In this document: positions 9,501 to 18,707 of the stretch, one piece after another
Layout: each line of letters starts with the position of its first letter
Numbering within the stretch: the first letter of the stretch is position 1
Origin: Sabellastarte sp. h YS-2021
Taxonomy: Eukaryota; Annelida; Polychaeta; Sabellida; Sabellidae
Length of the DNA stretch: 64,000 bases
Assembly: GCA_964017235.1 (NCBI GenBank)
Contig: OZ024929.1
Coordinates: 68,543,603 to 68,607,602 of the forward strand
Direction of reading: 5' to 3'
Translations under genes and position numbers: made by a program
Notes under the pieces: generated by a model
The model's database searches: none
What the model was told of the DNA's origin: nothing
What the model saw: the letters and a program-made list of their open reading frames with translations, nothing else

Positions 9501-10612
9501 ACTGGTGCAGAGGCCCAGTCTGAGGAAGACTCTGAGATCACCCCGATATCCAACATCTGCTTCAGGTTCTCCTCTTCTTCACCTTCAAAACCCATTGGTG
9601 TTCGACGCATAGGATGTTTAACTGGTCGTTCTGTACCAGTGTCTATTGTATGTTTAATTTCTTTGAAACATCCTATATCATGACTCCCCTTGGAAAATAT
9701 ATCCTGATACTTCAGTAGTAGAGATCTCAAGATGGTTGCTTCCTCTTCATTCAAGAACTTCTTGGAACGCTGGAACAATCCTTCAAGATGATCTGGAAGA
9801 CTAGTATGAAGTTCAAGACTGGTAGAAGGTTTCTCAAGATCGCTTGAATGTTTTTCAAGACTGCCAGTGTTGATCTTTTTGGAATTCTCAGTCAAAACAA
9901 CGTCACATTCCATTGCATATCCTAACACATGACCAACATGAATTAGAATTGGAACGTCTGTGTCATTGACTAATTGAATTGGGACCATTTCCGCTGCCTG
10001 AACAATAGTGTTAGGTAGCAAAACACCTTTGTTTTTACCGGATGGTGAAATAACTATTTCACCGGACAAAGTTTTTGCTAACCGAGCACTAGTTCTTAAA
10101 ACACTGCTAGGTGGTAGGAACAATTTTTCATGGGCAATAACTGGGACACAAGAGTATTGATTCCCCTCGCTAGTTTTGAATTGATTCAACCTCAGTGAAT
10201 ACCTATTCAACATGAGAGTACCTTTATCCAAATTCAAAACAGCTTTGAAATGACAAAGAAAATCTAAACCAATAATTAAAGGTTCAGCTATATTAGCGAC
10301 ATAGAATTTCCATGTGAATGATTGCGACTCACTGAAAGAGACTTTTACTCCCTCGCACAGTTTTGCATCAATTTTCACATCTTGAATAATTCCTTCCAAT
10401 TTAAGCATTCCCTTTAAATCAGGTTTGTTTTCAATCTGTTCATACAGTTTACTACTCATCAAGGAAATCTGAGCGCCGGTATCTAGTAGTGCTTTGGTTT
10501 TAACACCTTGAACAGTGCAATCTACTACAGCGCTAAGGTTATCCTTGTTACTTTCTCGTGTTTTTCTACACCAAACTCTCTTACATGTCTTGTGATTCAC
10601 CCAATTATTCAT
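6593..10612 (-). CDS. pol: Ty3/gypsy-type Pol polyprotein
   Basis: 1339 aa. Domains in order: aspartic protease with DTGA at 44-47; reverse transcriptase about 360-530 with catalytic YIDD at 482-485 and the flanking AFGLCNAPATFQ motif; RNase H about 620-745 with DTDASG and RTDHNS; integrase with an HHCC zinc site (His898, His905, Cys935, Cys938) and a DDE triad at Asp967, Asp1027 and Glu1063; then a GPY/F-like region at about 1210-1240. The order RT-RNase H-integrase places it in Ty3/gypsy (Metaviridae). No chromodomain is seen. The frame is -1 relative to gag and stays open upstream of this ATG through the UUUAAAC site at 10654-10660, so it is probably made as Gag-Pol by frameshifting. All catalytic residues I can check are intact. 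Confidence 0.95.
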   Translation of the reverse strand: MNNWVNHKTCKRVWCRKTRESNKDNLSAVVDCTVQGVKTKALLDTGAQISLMSSKLYEQIENKPDLKGMLKLEGIIQDVKIDAKLCEGVKVSFSESQSFTWKFYVANIAEPLIIGLDFLCHFKAVLNLDKGTLMLNRYSLRLNQFKTSEGNQYSCVPVIAHEKLFLPPSSVLRTSARLAKTLSGEIVISPSGKNKGVLLPNTIVQAAEMVPIQLVNDTDVPILIHVGHVLGYAMECDVVLTENSKKINTGSLEKHSSDLEKPSTSLELHTSLPDHLEGLFQRSKKFLNEEEATILRSLLLKYQDIFSKGSHDIGCFKEIKHTIDTGTERPVKHPMRRTPMGFEGEEEENLKQMLDIGVISESSSDWASAPVLVRKRDGSVRYCVDYRSLNAKTVKDLFPLPSISQCLDQLSGNRYFSTLDMASGYWQIEIDEKDQHKTAFITKYGLFEHKRMAFGLCNAPATFQRVIQFVLRGLTWTKTLAYIDDVIVLGKDFTDHVANLELTFQRFRQHNLKLKPKKCSLFHTETTFLGHVVSFEGVAVNPDNITKVKKWPIPQSVKDVEKFLGFVNYHRDHIQDYAGLTSILYKLTGSKATFEWQENHQEAFDAVKEKLVNAPILAYPNATDVFILDTDASGTAIGAVLSQLQDGDEKVISYGSYVLTPEQRKYCVTRRELLAVIRFTRQFRHYLLGRKFYLRTDHNSLTWLLRFKYIEGQLARWLEELSQFDMTVQHRPGNRHGNADGLSRIPDETSFCNCYQAGVDLADLPCQGCKFCTRAHQQWSRFESDVDDVVPLAVRTASVSPDEPDVQWILSYTEEELSKLQQNDPCLKKLIVWLQTDITPSQRELSLCSPAVKYFYLNRSRLSYQNNLLWYSWKNVLGEKQLLVVPESLKQEVLSLNHDIPLTGHMGIAKTLLRIRKSFIWYRMSRDVELFVKSCQVCNRSKKAKTKAKAGLGQYHVGSPLERVHVDILGPFTPSTKGNQYVLMIVDQFTKWLECFPLPHQNAEETARCMVDGFISRLGCPVEIHTDQGKNFDGKLFATVCDLLQITKTRTTPYRPCSNGQVERYNRTLLQLIRCFLKSNQKSWDKHLQQLAGAIRSTVNRHTGFTPNMMMLGREVMLPVDLMFGSIGQEETTSAEYVTKLQQILRQVHTLARESLQSSQERQKRDYDLKLKVTTYEIGDLVYVLDSARKIGISPKLQPVWKGPYVISKVISPIIFEVADKRKSFVLHHDRLKPCEDRAIPLWLRRKRSKILNDLDQEDPENEDDFCLDWLFENEPDNTDVSLPGYCQEKVQLFPDDPVSPESTLEIEQHLDSGDQLPELQPSRSGRERRRPRHLQDYI

Positions 10613-10616
10613 GTTG

Positions 10617-10660
10617 AGGGACGGGGCAACGGGTGAATTACCCCTCCCTGTTAGTTTAAA
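10617..10660 (-). promoter_or_regulatory. Programmed -1 ribosomal frameshift signal, gag-pol
   Basis: In the gag frame the minus strand reads T TTA AAC TAA, a canonical X XXY YYZ heptamer (10660-10654) abutting the gag stop (10653-10651). Four bases further on, AGGGAGGGG (10649-10641) pairs with CCCCGTCCCT (10626-10617), leaving one bulged G and a 14-base loop. Slipping back one base enters the open pol frame exactly. Heptamer, spacer and stem agree with known -1 signals; a pseudoknot was not tested. Confidence 0.8.
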
Positions 10661-13600
10661 GACTTTACAGAGTCAGAAAAGGTTACGTTGGACTTCTCAC
10701 CCATGGAGCTAGGTCGCATGGTGGAGTCAGAACTACCTTTAAAACCCTGTGTAGTCCTGGGTGGTGGTGGTGGACTATGGTAGCGTTGGTTATCCCTTCT
10801 TGGGCTGGTCCTCCAGTTTGAATCATCACTCCGCTGTGGACTTCTTCTGTAGTCTCTGTATTGTGATGGATGGTACTGTCCAGAACGGGGACTGCCATAG
10901 GTATTCCTCTGATATCCTTGACTGGATGAAGAAAACCTTTCAGGGGTACCCGGTGGTGTGTACCTATCACGTCTGGGACCATTATGCTGATAACCAGGTA
11001 AGTTCCATGTTGGGTCATAACCCTGATGATCTCTCCAGTTGGGTTGATCGCTCCTGGTTGATGACCATTGTTTTCTGTCGTAACCATCAAATCGCCTCCT
11101 GGGACAATTTTGTGCAAAATGTCCTGGTTCACCACAGTTATAGCATCTCAGTACATCCTGTCTGTTTTTATGGTCTTTTAACACTTTGTGTAGACCCGAG
11201 ATGACTTTGTGAAACTTCTTGTGGTGACGACCATCTCTTCTAGATGTATGGCCCCGGGCTTGTAATGACTTAGCCACAGTTTCTTCTGATGTGGTAGAAG
11301 TATCAGAATCAGTTGAGGGACTTGACGAGTCAGACTCAACATATTTGACACTCCTCGCAGAAGCCTTCTTCCCAAGGATAGCCTTGCGTAGTTGCATAGC
11401 ATCCTGAACAAATTTATAAGCATCTTCAAGGGTGGTGGGATGTTTACCAGCAGCTGCAAGCACTGCTGCTTTGTCACGGCAGCCCTTCATGAAAGCATCC
11501 ACGAAAAATGGACTGCATGCCTCTTGCTTCTGCTCATCTGGGAATAGGGAGACTATCATTCCTTGCATTCTGGCCAAGTACTTTTCAAGATTTTCATCCT
11601 CACGCTGTTCAGTTTGTAAAAGTTCCCATCTCAAGGCAGCTGGGGATTCTGTCTTCCCAAAGTGATCCTGGAATCTCTTCTTCAGCCAATCAAAGTCCGA
11701 TTCTTTACGGTTTGGCAGGATTCCATAATACTCTGCTGCTCCTTTCTTCAGGGACATGGCAAAGTTATGGATCTTCTCAGACTCGGTCCAGGCTAAGGTC
11801 TTAGCCACAAGCTCAAACTGAGAAATGTATCCATTCCAATGTTCACCTTCAAAGGACAGCTTTGGTACGTGAATCTTGCTCTTCGTCTTGTCTTTATGGG
11901 TCACGGTTTTTTTCTGAACTTCATCTTCAGAGCTGTCAGATGAGACATGGACACTGTCATTCACCTGACTGACTACACTGACACGTGGTGTCTGGTTGTT
12001 GTAAACCCCGTTTGGGCTTTTTTCACGAATAGCAGCTGATACACGCTGAATACACTCATCCTGATCTTCAATCCTTGGTGTTGAACATCTACTAGTTGTC
12101 CTAAGATAGCTAGGTACAGGAGTATACAACGGCTGAGACATCCTGACCTGCTTCTGAGGAACCTTCGCAATAGTTTGTTCTCCTGAAGACCCTGGGTAAT
12201 TAAATTCTGAAACTGGCCTCAAGTCCAATCCTGTCCACTGAAGACCTGGTAAATTGGACGGAAGCTCATATTCCAAATTAAATGTATCTCGCATGGTTCT
12301 GAGCTGGCGGTTCACTTTCTCCAATGTAGGCTTACGCTTGGCTTCAAATATCTTGCTTTGGACATTGACATTTCGCTCGAAAGCTTTTTCAATGTCAACA
12401 AGACAATTCTCATCAGCCACACCTTCCAGTTGTTGCTTTTGCTGAACTAAGATCTGTTCATGCTTCTGTAATGCAGCTTCATTTTCGGTCACAAGCTTGG
12501 ATAACTCTGTAAAGGAAGTTTCCAAGTCCTTCTGTAAAGCTTGAAAAGCTACATCCTGCTCCACACCAGTTCGATGTTTACTGATCGAAGGGTTGTGGTC
12601 ACAGGGAGCATGCTTAAGGTTCTGTACTTCCTCTTTGACAACCTGCACCTGTTGAGCTAGACCATCTAGATCTTGATGCAGCAAAGAGACTTCTTGTTGA
12701 CGTTGGTTCTCCGCAATCTCAAGTTGTTGGAGAGAAGTTATCGCTTCCTCTTGGGACCTCTGAGTTTCTTTGACCGACTCCAGTTCCCGGTCCAACATCA
12801 CTTGATGTTGTGTCACCCTGAACTTCAAGGAAGAAAACTCAGTTTTCTGCTGGTCGTACTCTTCAACTTGTCGATCCAAGCGAGAATCAAGTCTTGAAAA
12901 CCTAGACTTTGTTTCTTGCATCTTGGACTGTAACTGCTGACTAAGGTTCGAGACATCCCTATAGCAGTTGAACATAACTTCCTGCTGAGAAGACGTCAAA
13001 CCGGACACATCACTCTTCAACATTGCGGTGTCACTTTCCACTCTGTCAAGTTTTTGACGTTTCTCCTCGACATCAGTCACTCTCTGATCCAGGCCATCTA
13101 CTCTGGACTTAAGCTCAAGTTGAGCCATACGGGTTGAATGAACTGAACGGTTCAATTCTTCCACTGTGCGGAACAACTTTGTCACTTTGTTGCTGGTATC
13201 AACCTGGGTAGATTCCAATTTCTTCACAGACTTCTCTGTTTCTGATGTGTTTCCCTTGATTGCGATCAGAACTGACCAAATATCATCAAGTCCTGGCTTT
13301 CCAGTAAGTATTGGAATAGAGTCCGAAGTCTCGGGTTCAAGTCCTGCAGTTCCCTGACTGGGAAAAACCTGATAGGATGAGCCCGACAACTCTACTTTTG
13401 GCAACTGCAACTTCTGCTGATCAGTTGATGTTCCCGACAAATGCAAAGATTCTTTGTCAGGGAAAGCATACTGGTCATCCGAATCTTCATCGTCCATCTC
13501 CTCCACCTCACGGGAATCTTCCGCGCCAACCTGAACTACAAGGTGTTCCTGCCTGGAGCAAACCTTGTTATCAGGCGACACATTTTTGTCACTGAATATG

Positions 13601-13806
13601 ATGAAACCTGAGTGTTGGAGTTTCTTGATCACTGAATTGCTGACAACTTTTGACTTCTGTAGGTCATGCAAGGTCAGCGTACCACCATTTTCTTCCCTCA
13701 GGTTCAATATCCTGTCTGCCTTTGCTTCACCAATGCTTTTTATTGACAATAAATCAGCCTTGGTTACATCTGCAATGTGGACTGGTTTTTTCCCACCTGT
13801 AGCCAT
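10651..13806 (-). CDS. gag: Gag polyprotein with N-terminal helix-hairpin-helix
   Basis: 1051 aa, about twice the usual Ty3/gypsy Gag length. Residues 10-70 resemble a ComEA-type helix-hairpin-helix nucleic-acid-binding motif (ADVTKADLLSIKSIGEAKAD, then LREENGGTLTLHDL). Residues about 180-500 are a long, heptad-like, charged coiled coil. Residues about 640-800 match a retrotransposon capsid domain (WNGYISQFE, then LRWELLQTEQ, then DAFMKGC). A CCHC zinc knuckle lies at 888-901 (Cys888, Cys891, His896, Cys901), followed by an Arg/Tyr/Pro-rich tail. The ATG at 13806 is preceded by an A-rich tract. The stop directly follows the UUUAAAC slip site. The role is the virus-like particle shell and RNA binding; the N-terminal motif and coiled coil are unusual additions. 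Confidence 0.92.
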   Translation of the reverse strand: MATGGKKPVHIADVTKADLLSIKSIGEAKADRILNLREENGGTLTLHDLQKSKVVSNSVIKKLQHSGFIIFSDKNVSPDNKVCSRQEHLVVQVGAEDSREVEEMDDEDSDDQYAFPDKESLHLSGTSTDQQKLQLPKVELSGSSYQVFPSQGTAGLEPETSDSIPILTGKPGLDDIWSVLIAIKGNTSETEKSVKKLESTQVDTSNKVTKLFRTVEELNRSVHSTRMAQLELKSRVDGLDQRVTDVEEKRQKLDRVESDTAMLKSDVSGLTSSQQEVMFNCYRDVSNLSQQLQSKMQETKSRFSRLDSRLDRQVEEYDQQKTEFSSLKFRVTQHQVMLDRELESVKETQRSQEEAITSLQQLEIAENQRQQEVSLLHQDLDGLAQQVQVVKEEVQNLKHAPCDHNPSISKHRTGVEQDVAFQALQKDLETSFTELSKLVTENEAALQKHEQILVQQKQQLEGVADENCLVDIEKAFERNVNVQSKIFEAKRKPTLEKVNRQLRTMRDTFNLEYELPSNLPGLQWTGLDLRPVSEFNYPGSSGEQTIAKVPQKQVRMSQPLYTPVPSYLRTTSRCSTPRIEDQDECIQRVSAAIREKSPNGVYNNQTPRVSVVSQVNDSVHVSSDSSEDEVQKKTVTHKDKTKSKIHVPKLSFEGEHWNGYISQFELVAKTLAWTESEKIHNFAMSLKKGAAEYYGILPNRKESDFDWLKKRFQDHFGKTESPAALRWELLQTEQREDENLEKYLARMQGMIVSLFPDEQKQEACSPFFVDAFMKGCRDKAAVLAAAGKHPTTLEDAYKFVQDAMQLRKAILGKKASARSVKYVESDSSSPSTDSDTSTTSEETVAKSLQARGHTSRRDGRHHKKFHKVISGLHKVLKDHKNRQDVLRCYNCGEPGHFAQNCPRRRFDGYDRKQWSSTRSDQPNWRDHQGYDPTWNLPGYQHNGPRRDRYTPPGTPERFSSSSQGYQRNTYGSPRSGQYHPSQYRDYRRSPQRSDDSNWRTSPRRDNQRYHSPPPPPRTTQGFKGSSDSTMRPSSMGEKSNVTFSDSVKSLN

Positions 13807-15345
13807 TTCCAGTTTTTTTTTTTTTAAGTGAATTTACTCAATTCAACCAACAAAAAAACCTGACAAACAACAAACTGACAAATTCAATAACCAACTAGCA
13901 AAACAATGCCAAGTCAATTAATGAAATTGTACACAAATAACACACAAATCCGATAATCTAACTTGCAAGGCGGAGCAAAGTTAAACCGAATTAAATCAAA
14001 CCCAATCTGCACGACAATGCAAAGATATAGGTCAAAGTACAATAAATAACTTGCAAGACAAAGCAAAAGTTATTTAGCAAAAATCACAAAAGGTACAGAT
14101 GAAATGAAGAAAATTTGAAATACTGTCCAAAAATTTACACTTTTAAAGAAAATACACTACTTTAATTTTTTTTCCTAAAACCAAAAAAAAACATCAAATT
14201 CACAGTTCTACCTAATTCAGATTGAATGTAATTTTGTTATTGAACCTCAATAAATTTTAAACAAGGTTAAATAAATTTTTACGCAATAAAAAATTACTTT
14301 ATTGTAATGCAATAAAAAAGGTTTTTTTTTTTTTCCCTATTGAAAAATCTTCGCAATAATAATTTGACTACAAATTTTAACTACAACATATAATCATGCA
14401 AATAAATGAAAAATAATGGGTCTTAAATACTGTTAGTAAGGGCAATTTCTTTCAAAGTTCAATATAAAAATAATTTAAAATAATATTCAGAATACTATTC
14501 AAAATTTAATTCAAATCACTAGAAAATTACCACAAAATACTACCAACAGAAAATTAAATTTACTTGCAAATGTGCTACTAATTTACTATAAAGACAAATA
14601 TTTTACTACAATTACTGTTAAAAATACTATATTTACTTCAAATTTCCATAAAAGAACCACTATAAATACACTAGAAAAAATGTACTACATACACAGTACC
14701 AATAACACTACTTTGCTTTGGAAAAATACAGTTGTGTGGAACAATACAGGTATTTTATTTACCAAATAACGGTGCCGACGACCGACCAATTATTTGCAAA
14801 CAAAAAGTACCCAATCGATCGATACACTCACAGAGTTGTAACAAACAACTGACAACCAAATCGATGAAATGACAAATAATACAAGAAAAGCAATAAAGAG
14901 CAGTAGGAAAACGAAATTTATACTGCCACACACACACAAATATGAGTACCGAAACCGTACACTGTTATAAAGCAAATATATTTGTGACAATAATTTAAAA
15001 CAAAATACCTACAAATATGAAGTAAAATAGTGTATATTTTATAGAAGTTTACCGGAAATCACGCTAAGATCACCGATTAACACACTACAAAAACGAAAAT
15101 TCACGCTAAGAATTGCCGATAATTCACGCTAAGAATTGCCGATAGGTGAATTTCAGAACACTAAATTACAGCATATTATAGACAAACAAAGTAAAAAATA
15201 ACAATGAATCGAAGAAATACCTGTTTTATTCACATAAAACACCAAGAAAATTCAAAGAAATTTGAATTCACGTGGTGGACGAAATTACCACAAAAATACT
15301 GAAAAACTTACAAAACCCATACCAGAATTTTGTGGGTGAAGAAAT
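13807..15345 (-). other. Long AT-rich 5' leader of the retrotransposon
   Basis: About 1.5 kb between the primer-binding site and the gag ATG, very AT-rich, with no ORF of note. A short duplication TTCACGCTAAGAATTGCCGAT appears at about 15100-15145. Length and composition suggest either a spliced leader or an internally initiated gag; neither can be decided from sequence alone. Confidence 0.6.
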
Positions 15346-15363
15346 CACACACTTCTGGTACCA
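15346..15363 (-). other. Primer-binding site, tRNA-Leu-like
   Basis: On the minus strand TGGTACCAGAAGTGTG follows the 5' LTR by one base (or four, depending on the LTR edge). It begins with the TGG expected opposite a tRNA 3' CCA. The next bases resemble the complement of animal tRNA-Leu(UAA) as I recall it, with a few mismatches. Confidence 0.65.
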
Positions 15364-15364
15364 G

Positions 15365-15564
15365 TATTGTAAAATACCAGACTCACCAGTAGTTATCTGT
15401 AGTGATGCTGTAGGATTGCTTTTAGGTGTTGTTCCTTTGGATATGCACAGATAACTGCCAGTCTTTAGGTTCATTTCCTGTTACAAGCACTTCCAGTGGG
15501 GAGATGCTAAAACTCGGCAGGCGTCCGGCTTTCCGGACGAAACTCCCGGGCGGTAGCTACAACA
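15365..15564 (-). repeat. 5' LTR of the TatD-bearing retrotransposon
   Basis: Identical to 3376-3575 over its whole length by eye. It contains a strong consensus 5' splice site on the minus strand (ACTG|GTGAGT, GT at 15386-15385) near the U5 end, a plausible donor for the ORF3 message. Confidence 0.95.
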
Positions 15565-15790
15565 ATATCACTGCTAGTGTTCCCAGCAGCTGTGATATTG
15601 GTCTAGTGTACCCAGTGGTTGTGCACACAAGATCTATATCGCTGCTAGTGTACCCAACAACTCCAAATTTTTTACAGCCTGCCCAATTTCTCATTACCCA
15701 AGGTAGTATGCACTCAATGGTTGTGCACTCGATATCAGTACCCTTCATAGTGTACTCAACAGGTCTGTATCCAAGGCATTGTGAAGTAAT
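15565..15790. repeat. 42-bp satellite array, continuation right of the LTR element
   Basis: The sequence resumes as ATATCACTGCTAGTGTTCCC, the interrupted satellite motif, and continues for a few decayed units. Confidence 0.85.
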
Positions 15791-15904
15791 TAGTTTTTAA
15801 GGAATTTTTTTGAGTAGTCAGAAATGGGCCAAGGACCACTCTCTGAATTAAAATTATTCAGCTTATTGTTACATTTTAACAAAGTTAATTTAAGGAAGAA
15901 GTGA

Positions 15905-16045
15905 TTAAAATATGGGTACACTAGCACTGATCTTGTGTACATAGCCGTTGGGTACGCTAGTGATGATATAAATCTTGTATACACAGCCGTTGAGTATGCT
16001 AGACCAATATCACAACTAGCGTACACAGCCGTTGGGTAAATAACC
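15905..16045. repeat. 42-bp satellite units in opposite orientation
   Basis: Three units read inverted relative to 1885-3375. The edge, ACAGCCGTTGGGTAAATAA, is the reverse complement of the left edge of the array (TTTACCCAACGGCTGT), so the array is bounded by inverted copies. Confidence 0.75.
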
Positions 16046-16124
16046 ACTCCGATTTCCAAAGTGAATGGAGCCAATACACAACAAACTGCTTTCAAAATAT
16101 GTGACTATTACTGGAATATGATCG

Positions 16125-16185
16125 TTTTATTTTCTGGTGGCGATAATTGGCACGGGGCGATAATTGGTAGCGAGGCAGTATATGT
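16125..16185. repeat. Right arm of the long-range inverted repeat
   Basis: Inverted match to 1363-1425 (both contain paired CCAATTATCGCC-like blocks). See the left arm. Confidence 0.55.
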
Positions 16186-16189
16186 ATTT

Positions 16190-16870
16190 ATTTCTACAAC
16201 TCCTGTGTCCGTAGTCCACAACTTGTTTACATACCATATTATCGCTCACTACATTGAGCTTACTCGGAAAAAAGTTTGTGACGTAACCTTTTTACAGCAC
16301 TGGTGGATTTAAATACATTGCCCATTAATATTGTATTTTATTTTTTCAGTAATAGTACGTACTTGGAACTCTAAGCCATAAATAACTGCGGCTTCGTCTT
16401 CCATTTCTTGATAAAATGGCTAAAACAACGTTAATTAAGTGTATGGGGGTGGGGGGTGGGGTGCAGGTTTTAGTTTACAGGCTATGCATTTTTTCTCTGA
16501 AAAATTACCCATGGGTCAAACATCCAATATATCATTTTAAATAACCACTGTAATTATAAAGAAATTAAAATTCACTTTGTAGAATTAAATTTGCTGTCTG
16601 TTAAATGCTGTTTTTAGTTGATTCTCTTTCAAAATACCATTTTTTGAGAATTTGAGATAAATAAAAAACAAAACAAAAAAAAACAACAAATGTGTATGTG
16701 TTCATCCAATTGCTGATTCAGTCTTTTTTGGGGGGTAAGCACACACAAACAAACAAAAAAAGGAGGATGAATTGGAATTGGCTATATACATATACCAAAA
16801 TGCATTACACAAATACCTCTAACATGGATTGCATTGTACGGAAATAAAAAGATCAATATCATATATGATT
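16190..16870. other. No gene seen
   Basis: AT-rich sequence with a G-rich run (GGGGGTGGGGGGTGGGG at about 16445-16461) and A-rich simple sequence. No ORF or element boundary is supported. Confidence 0.5.
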
Positions 16871-16887
16871 TTCAACAATTAATTAAG

Positions 16888-17126
16888 GGGCCATGATGGC
16901 AAAGTGGTAACACTCTCACCTCCCACGTCTGAGATCGAAGTTCGAATCCAAGCCTGACCTCAACTGGGAAAGCTGGTAGTTCCTTGCCGTTGGTCGGCAA
17001 TTTACAGTACAGAACCTTGACCAACTGTATGTACTGGTTTCCTCTGCCAATAAAACTACCCATTGTGATATGACCTGTACAATGTGTTGAAAGCAACGTT
17101 AACAACTCAAATAAACAATAAACAAA
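16888..17126 (+). mobile_element. tRNA-derived SINE, copy 1
   Basis: It has a pol III A box TGGCAAAGTGG (16897-16907) and B box GTTCGAATCC (16940-16949). The conserved central body is shared with three other copies here (GGGAAAGCTGGTAGTT, TTTACAGTACAGAACC, GTGATATGACCTG, GTTGAAAGC-ACGT). It is flanked by TCAACAATTAATTAAG and TCAACAGTTAATTAAG, one mismatch in 16. The body resembles widespread bivalve SINE families. Confidence 0.9.
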
Positions 17127-17428
17127 TCAACAGTTAATTAAGATGACTTTTCAGTTACACCCCTGCTGACTGTGTTATAAAGAGGCCTCTAAAAAATTCT
17201 CAATAACAGCATTAAACATTGGTTAGAAAATAATTTTACATTCTACTTGACATCTGATGCCATTTTCAGAGGTTTGATGTCAATGTATTGTCATGCAATT
17301 GTTTATATTGAACACAATAGAGAAGTAGATGTTGTATAAATAAACCCTTGTACAAAAGAGATAAACTTGACACCAATTATATGCAACCAACAAAAAATAT
17401 GTTTCTTCTGAAACACCTGACATCCCAG

Positions 17429-18707
17429 CAGGCACGCAACTTTGAAATCTGGTTGAATCCAACATAGAAATCTGGTTGAAATACATGTAGATTTTGCAAA
17501 CCATTTTTAGTTGGATCCAACTGGTGAAATCATGTTGAAACCAACATTGAAATCAGGTTGAATTCAATGACTTTCTTTTAAATGTTTTATTAAGTTGGCT
17601 ATAATTATCCTGTAATTATAAAGAAGCTATAATCATGTAGCAAAGCCACAATGCTCAGTTCAGATGCTTGTGTCTCATACAACTTTGTCATATAAACTGA
17701 AAAAAACCCACAAGAATGGCCACATTTGTAGAACTCCACCCATTACTCCGCACCTTAATTAGGTGTCAGTTCTGACCACAAAAAACAGGCCTTAAGAAGT
17801 AAACACCATGCATGTAATTGAACAAGTGTAAACCCCCCACCTCCACCCCTGCTGTGTTATCTAATTACTTTTAGTCACAGGCCTAATGTTCTGTGTAGCA
17901 GTGTAGAGATAAGAAAAACCAGGAACCCCCATAACCTCACTGCTGTGTGATAAAATGTTATACCTTAGGTTCTCTGTATAGAGAAGTTTTCAGTGTAAAC
18001 TTGCAAACTGAAAACTAGTTATTTGAGCATGGGAGCATTTGAGAAACAAATTCAAATTACTAAGTTTTGATGAATAAGATTGAATTTATCTTTTACTTAA
18101 GATAAGTTTGACTTCAAAAGTTTTTTTTAATTATCAGGAATTGCATTAATAAAAATAGAATTATAAATTATGAAAATTATATTTGGGCACATCAGTTTTG
18201 TTGTTGCTATAAATTTATAAGGACAATGGATAAAAATGTATAAGTGCATACACACATAATCTTTATCAACTTTTGTAATCATAAGTCTAAAAATTAGTCT
18301 TTGCTTTACAAATACCTACAAATTCAAAAACTATTATATATATTGCAATAATAGTTAAATCAAAAAGTTAGACTTAATCACTATATCTTTCCCTAGAAAA
18401 AGAATTTTCAATCAACGATCACTAGTCAGTTGTTTCCAAACATTCAACCAGTTTTCTGTTCAATAACATGACTAAGATTTCATGTCGGAAAACCTAACTT
18501 GATTTAGTGTTGATTTTTGTATGAAGTATGACTACTTTTTCCAGGCAGAAATCCAACTTTGAAATAGTGTTGAAATTGTTTCAGTGTTAATTTTCAACCA
18601 AAAATACCCATGATTTCTAGTCAAAATATCACTACTTTTCATGCTAGAAAACTTACTTAGCTTTAGTAGTTGATAATGTGGATTTCAAGGCGTGTGGCTG
18701 CTGGGAC
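17429..18707. mobile_element. TIR element with CCCAGCAG termini
   Basis: CCCAGCAGGCACGCAACTTT at the left and GGCGTGTGGCTGCTGGG at the right form an inverted pair that continues into TTGAAATC. The internal sequence is AT-rich with subterminal TTGAAATC-GGTTGAA repeats and no transposase. Superfamily not assigned. Confidence 0.6.

Larger units (their letters stand above)
3376..15564 (-). mobile_element. Intact Ty3/gypsy-type LTR retrotransposon encoding a TatD nuclease
   Basis: The 12.2-kb element reads on the minus strand: 5' LTR (15365-15564), primer-binding site, 1.5-kb leader, gag, pol, a third ORF with a TatD domain, repeated 3' non-coding region, polypurine tract, 3' LTR (3376-3575). The two LTRs are identical base by base as I read them, and all three ORFs are open, which indicates a recent insertion. 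ATAT directly flanks both ends. Removing the element restores the 42-bp satellite motif at the junction, which supports the boundaries. Ty3/gypsy elements are usually 5-7 kb, so this one is large because of a long gag and the extra ORF. Confidence 0.93.
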
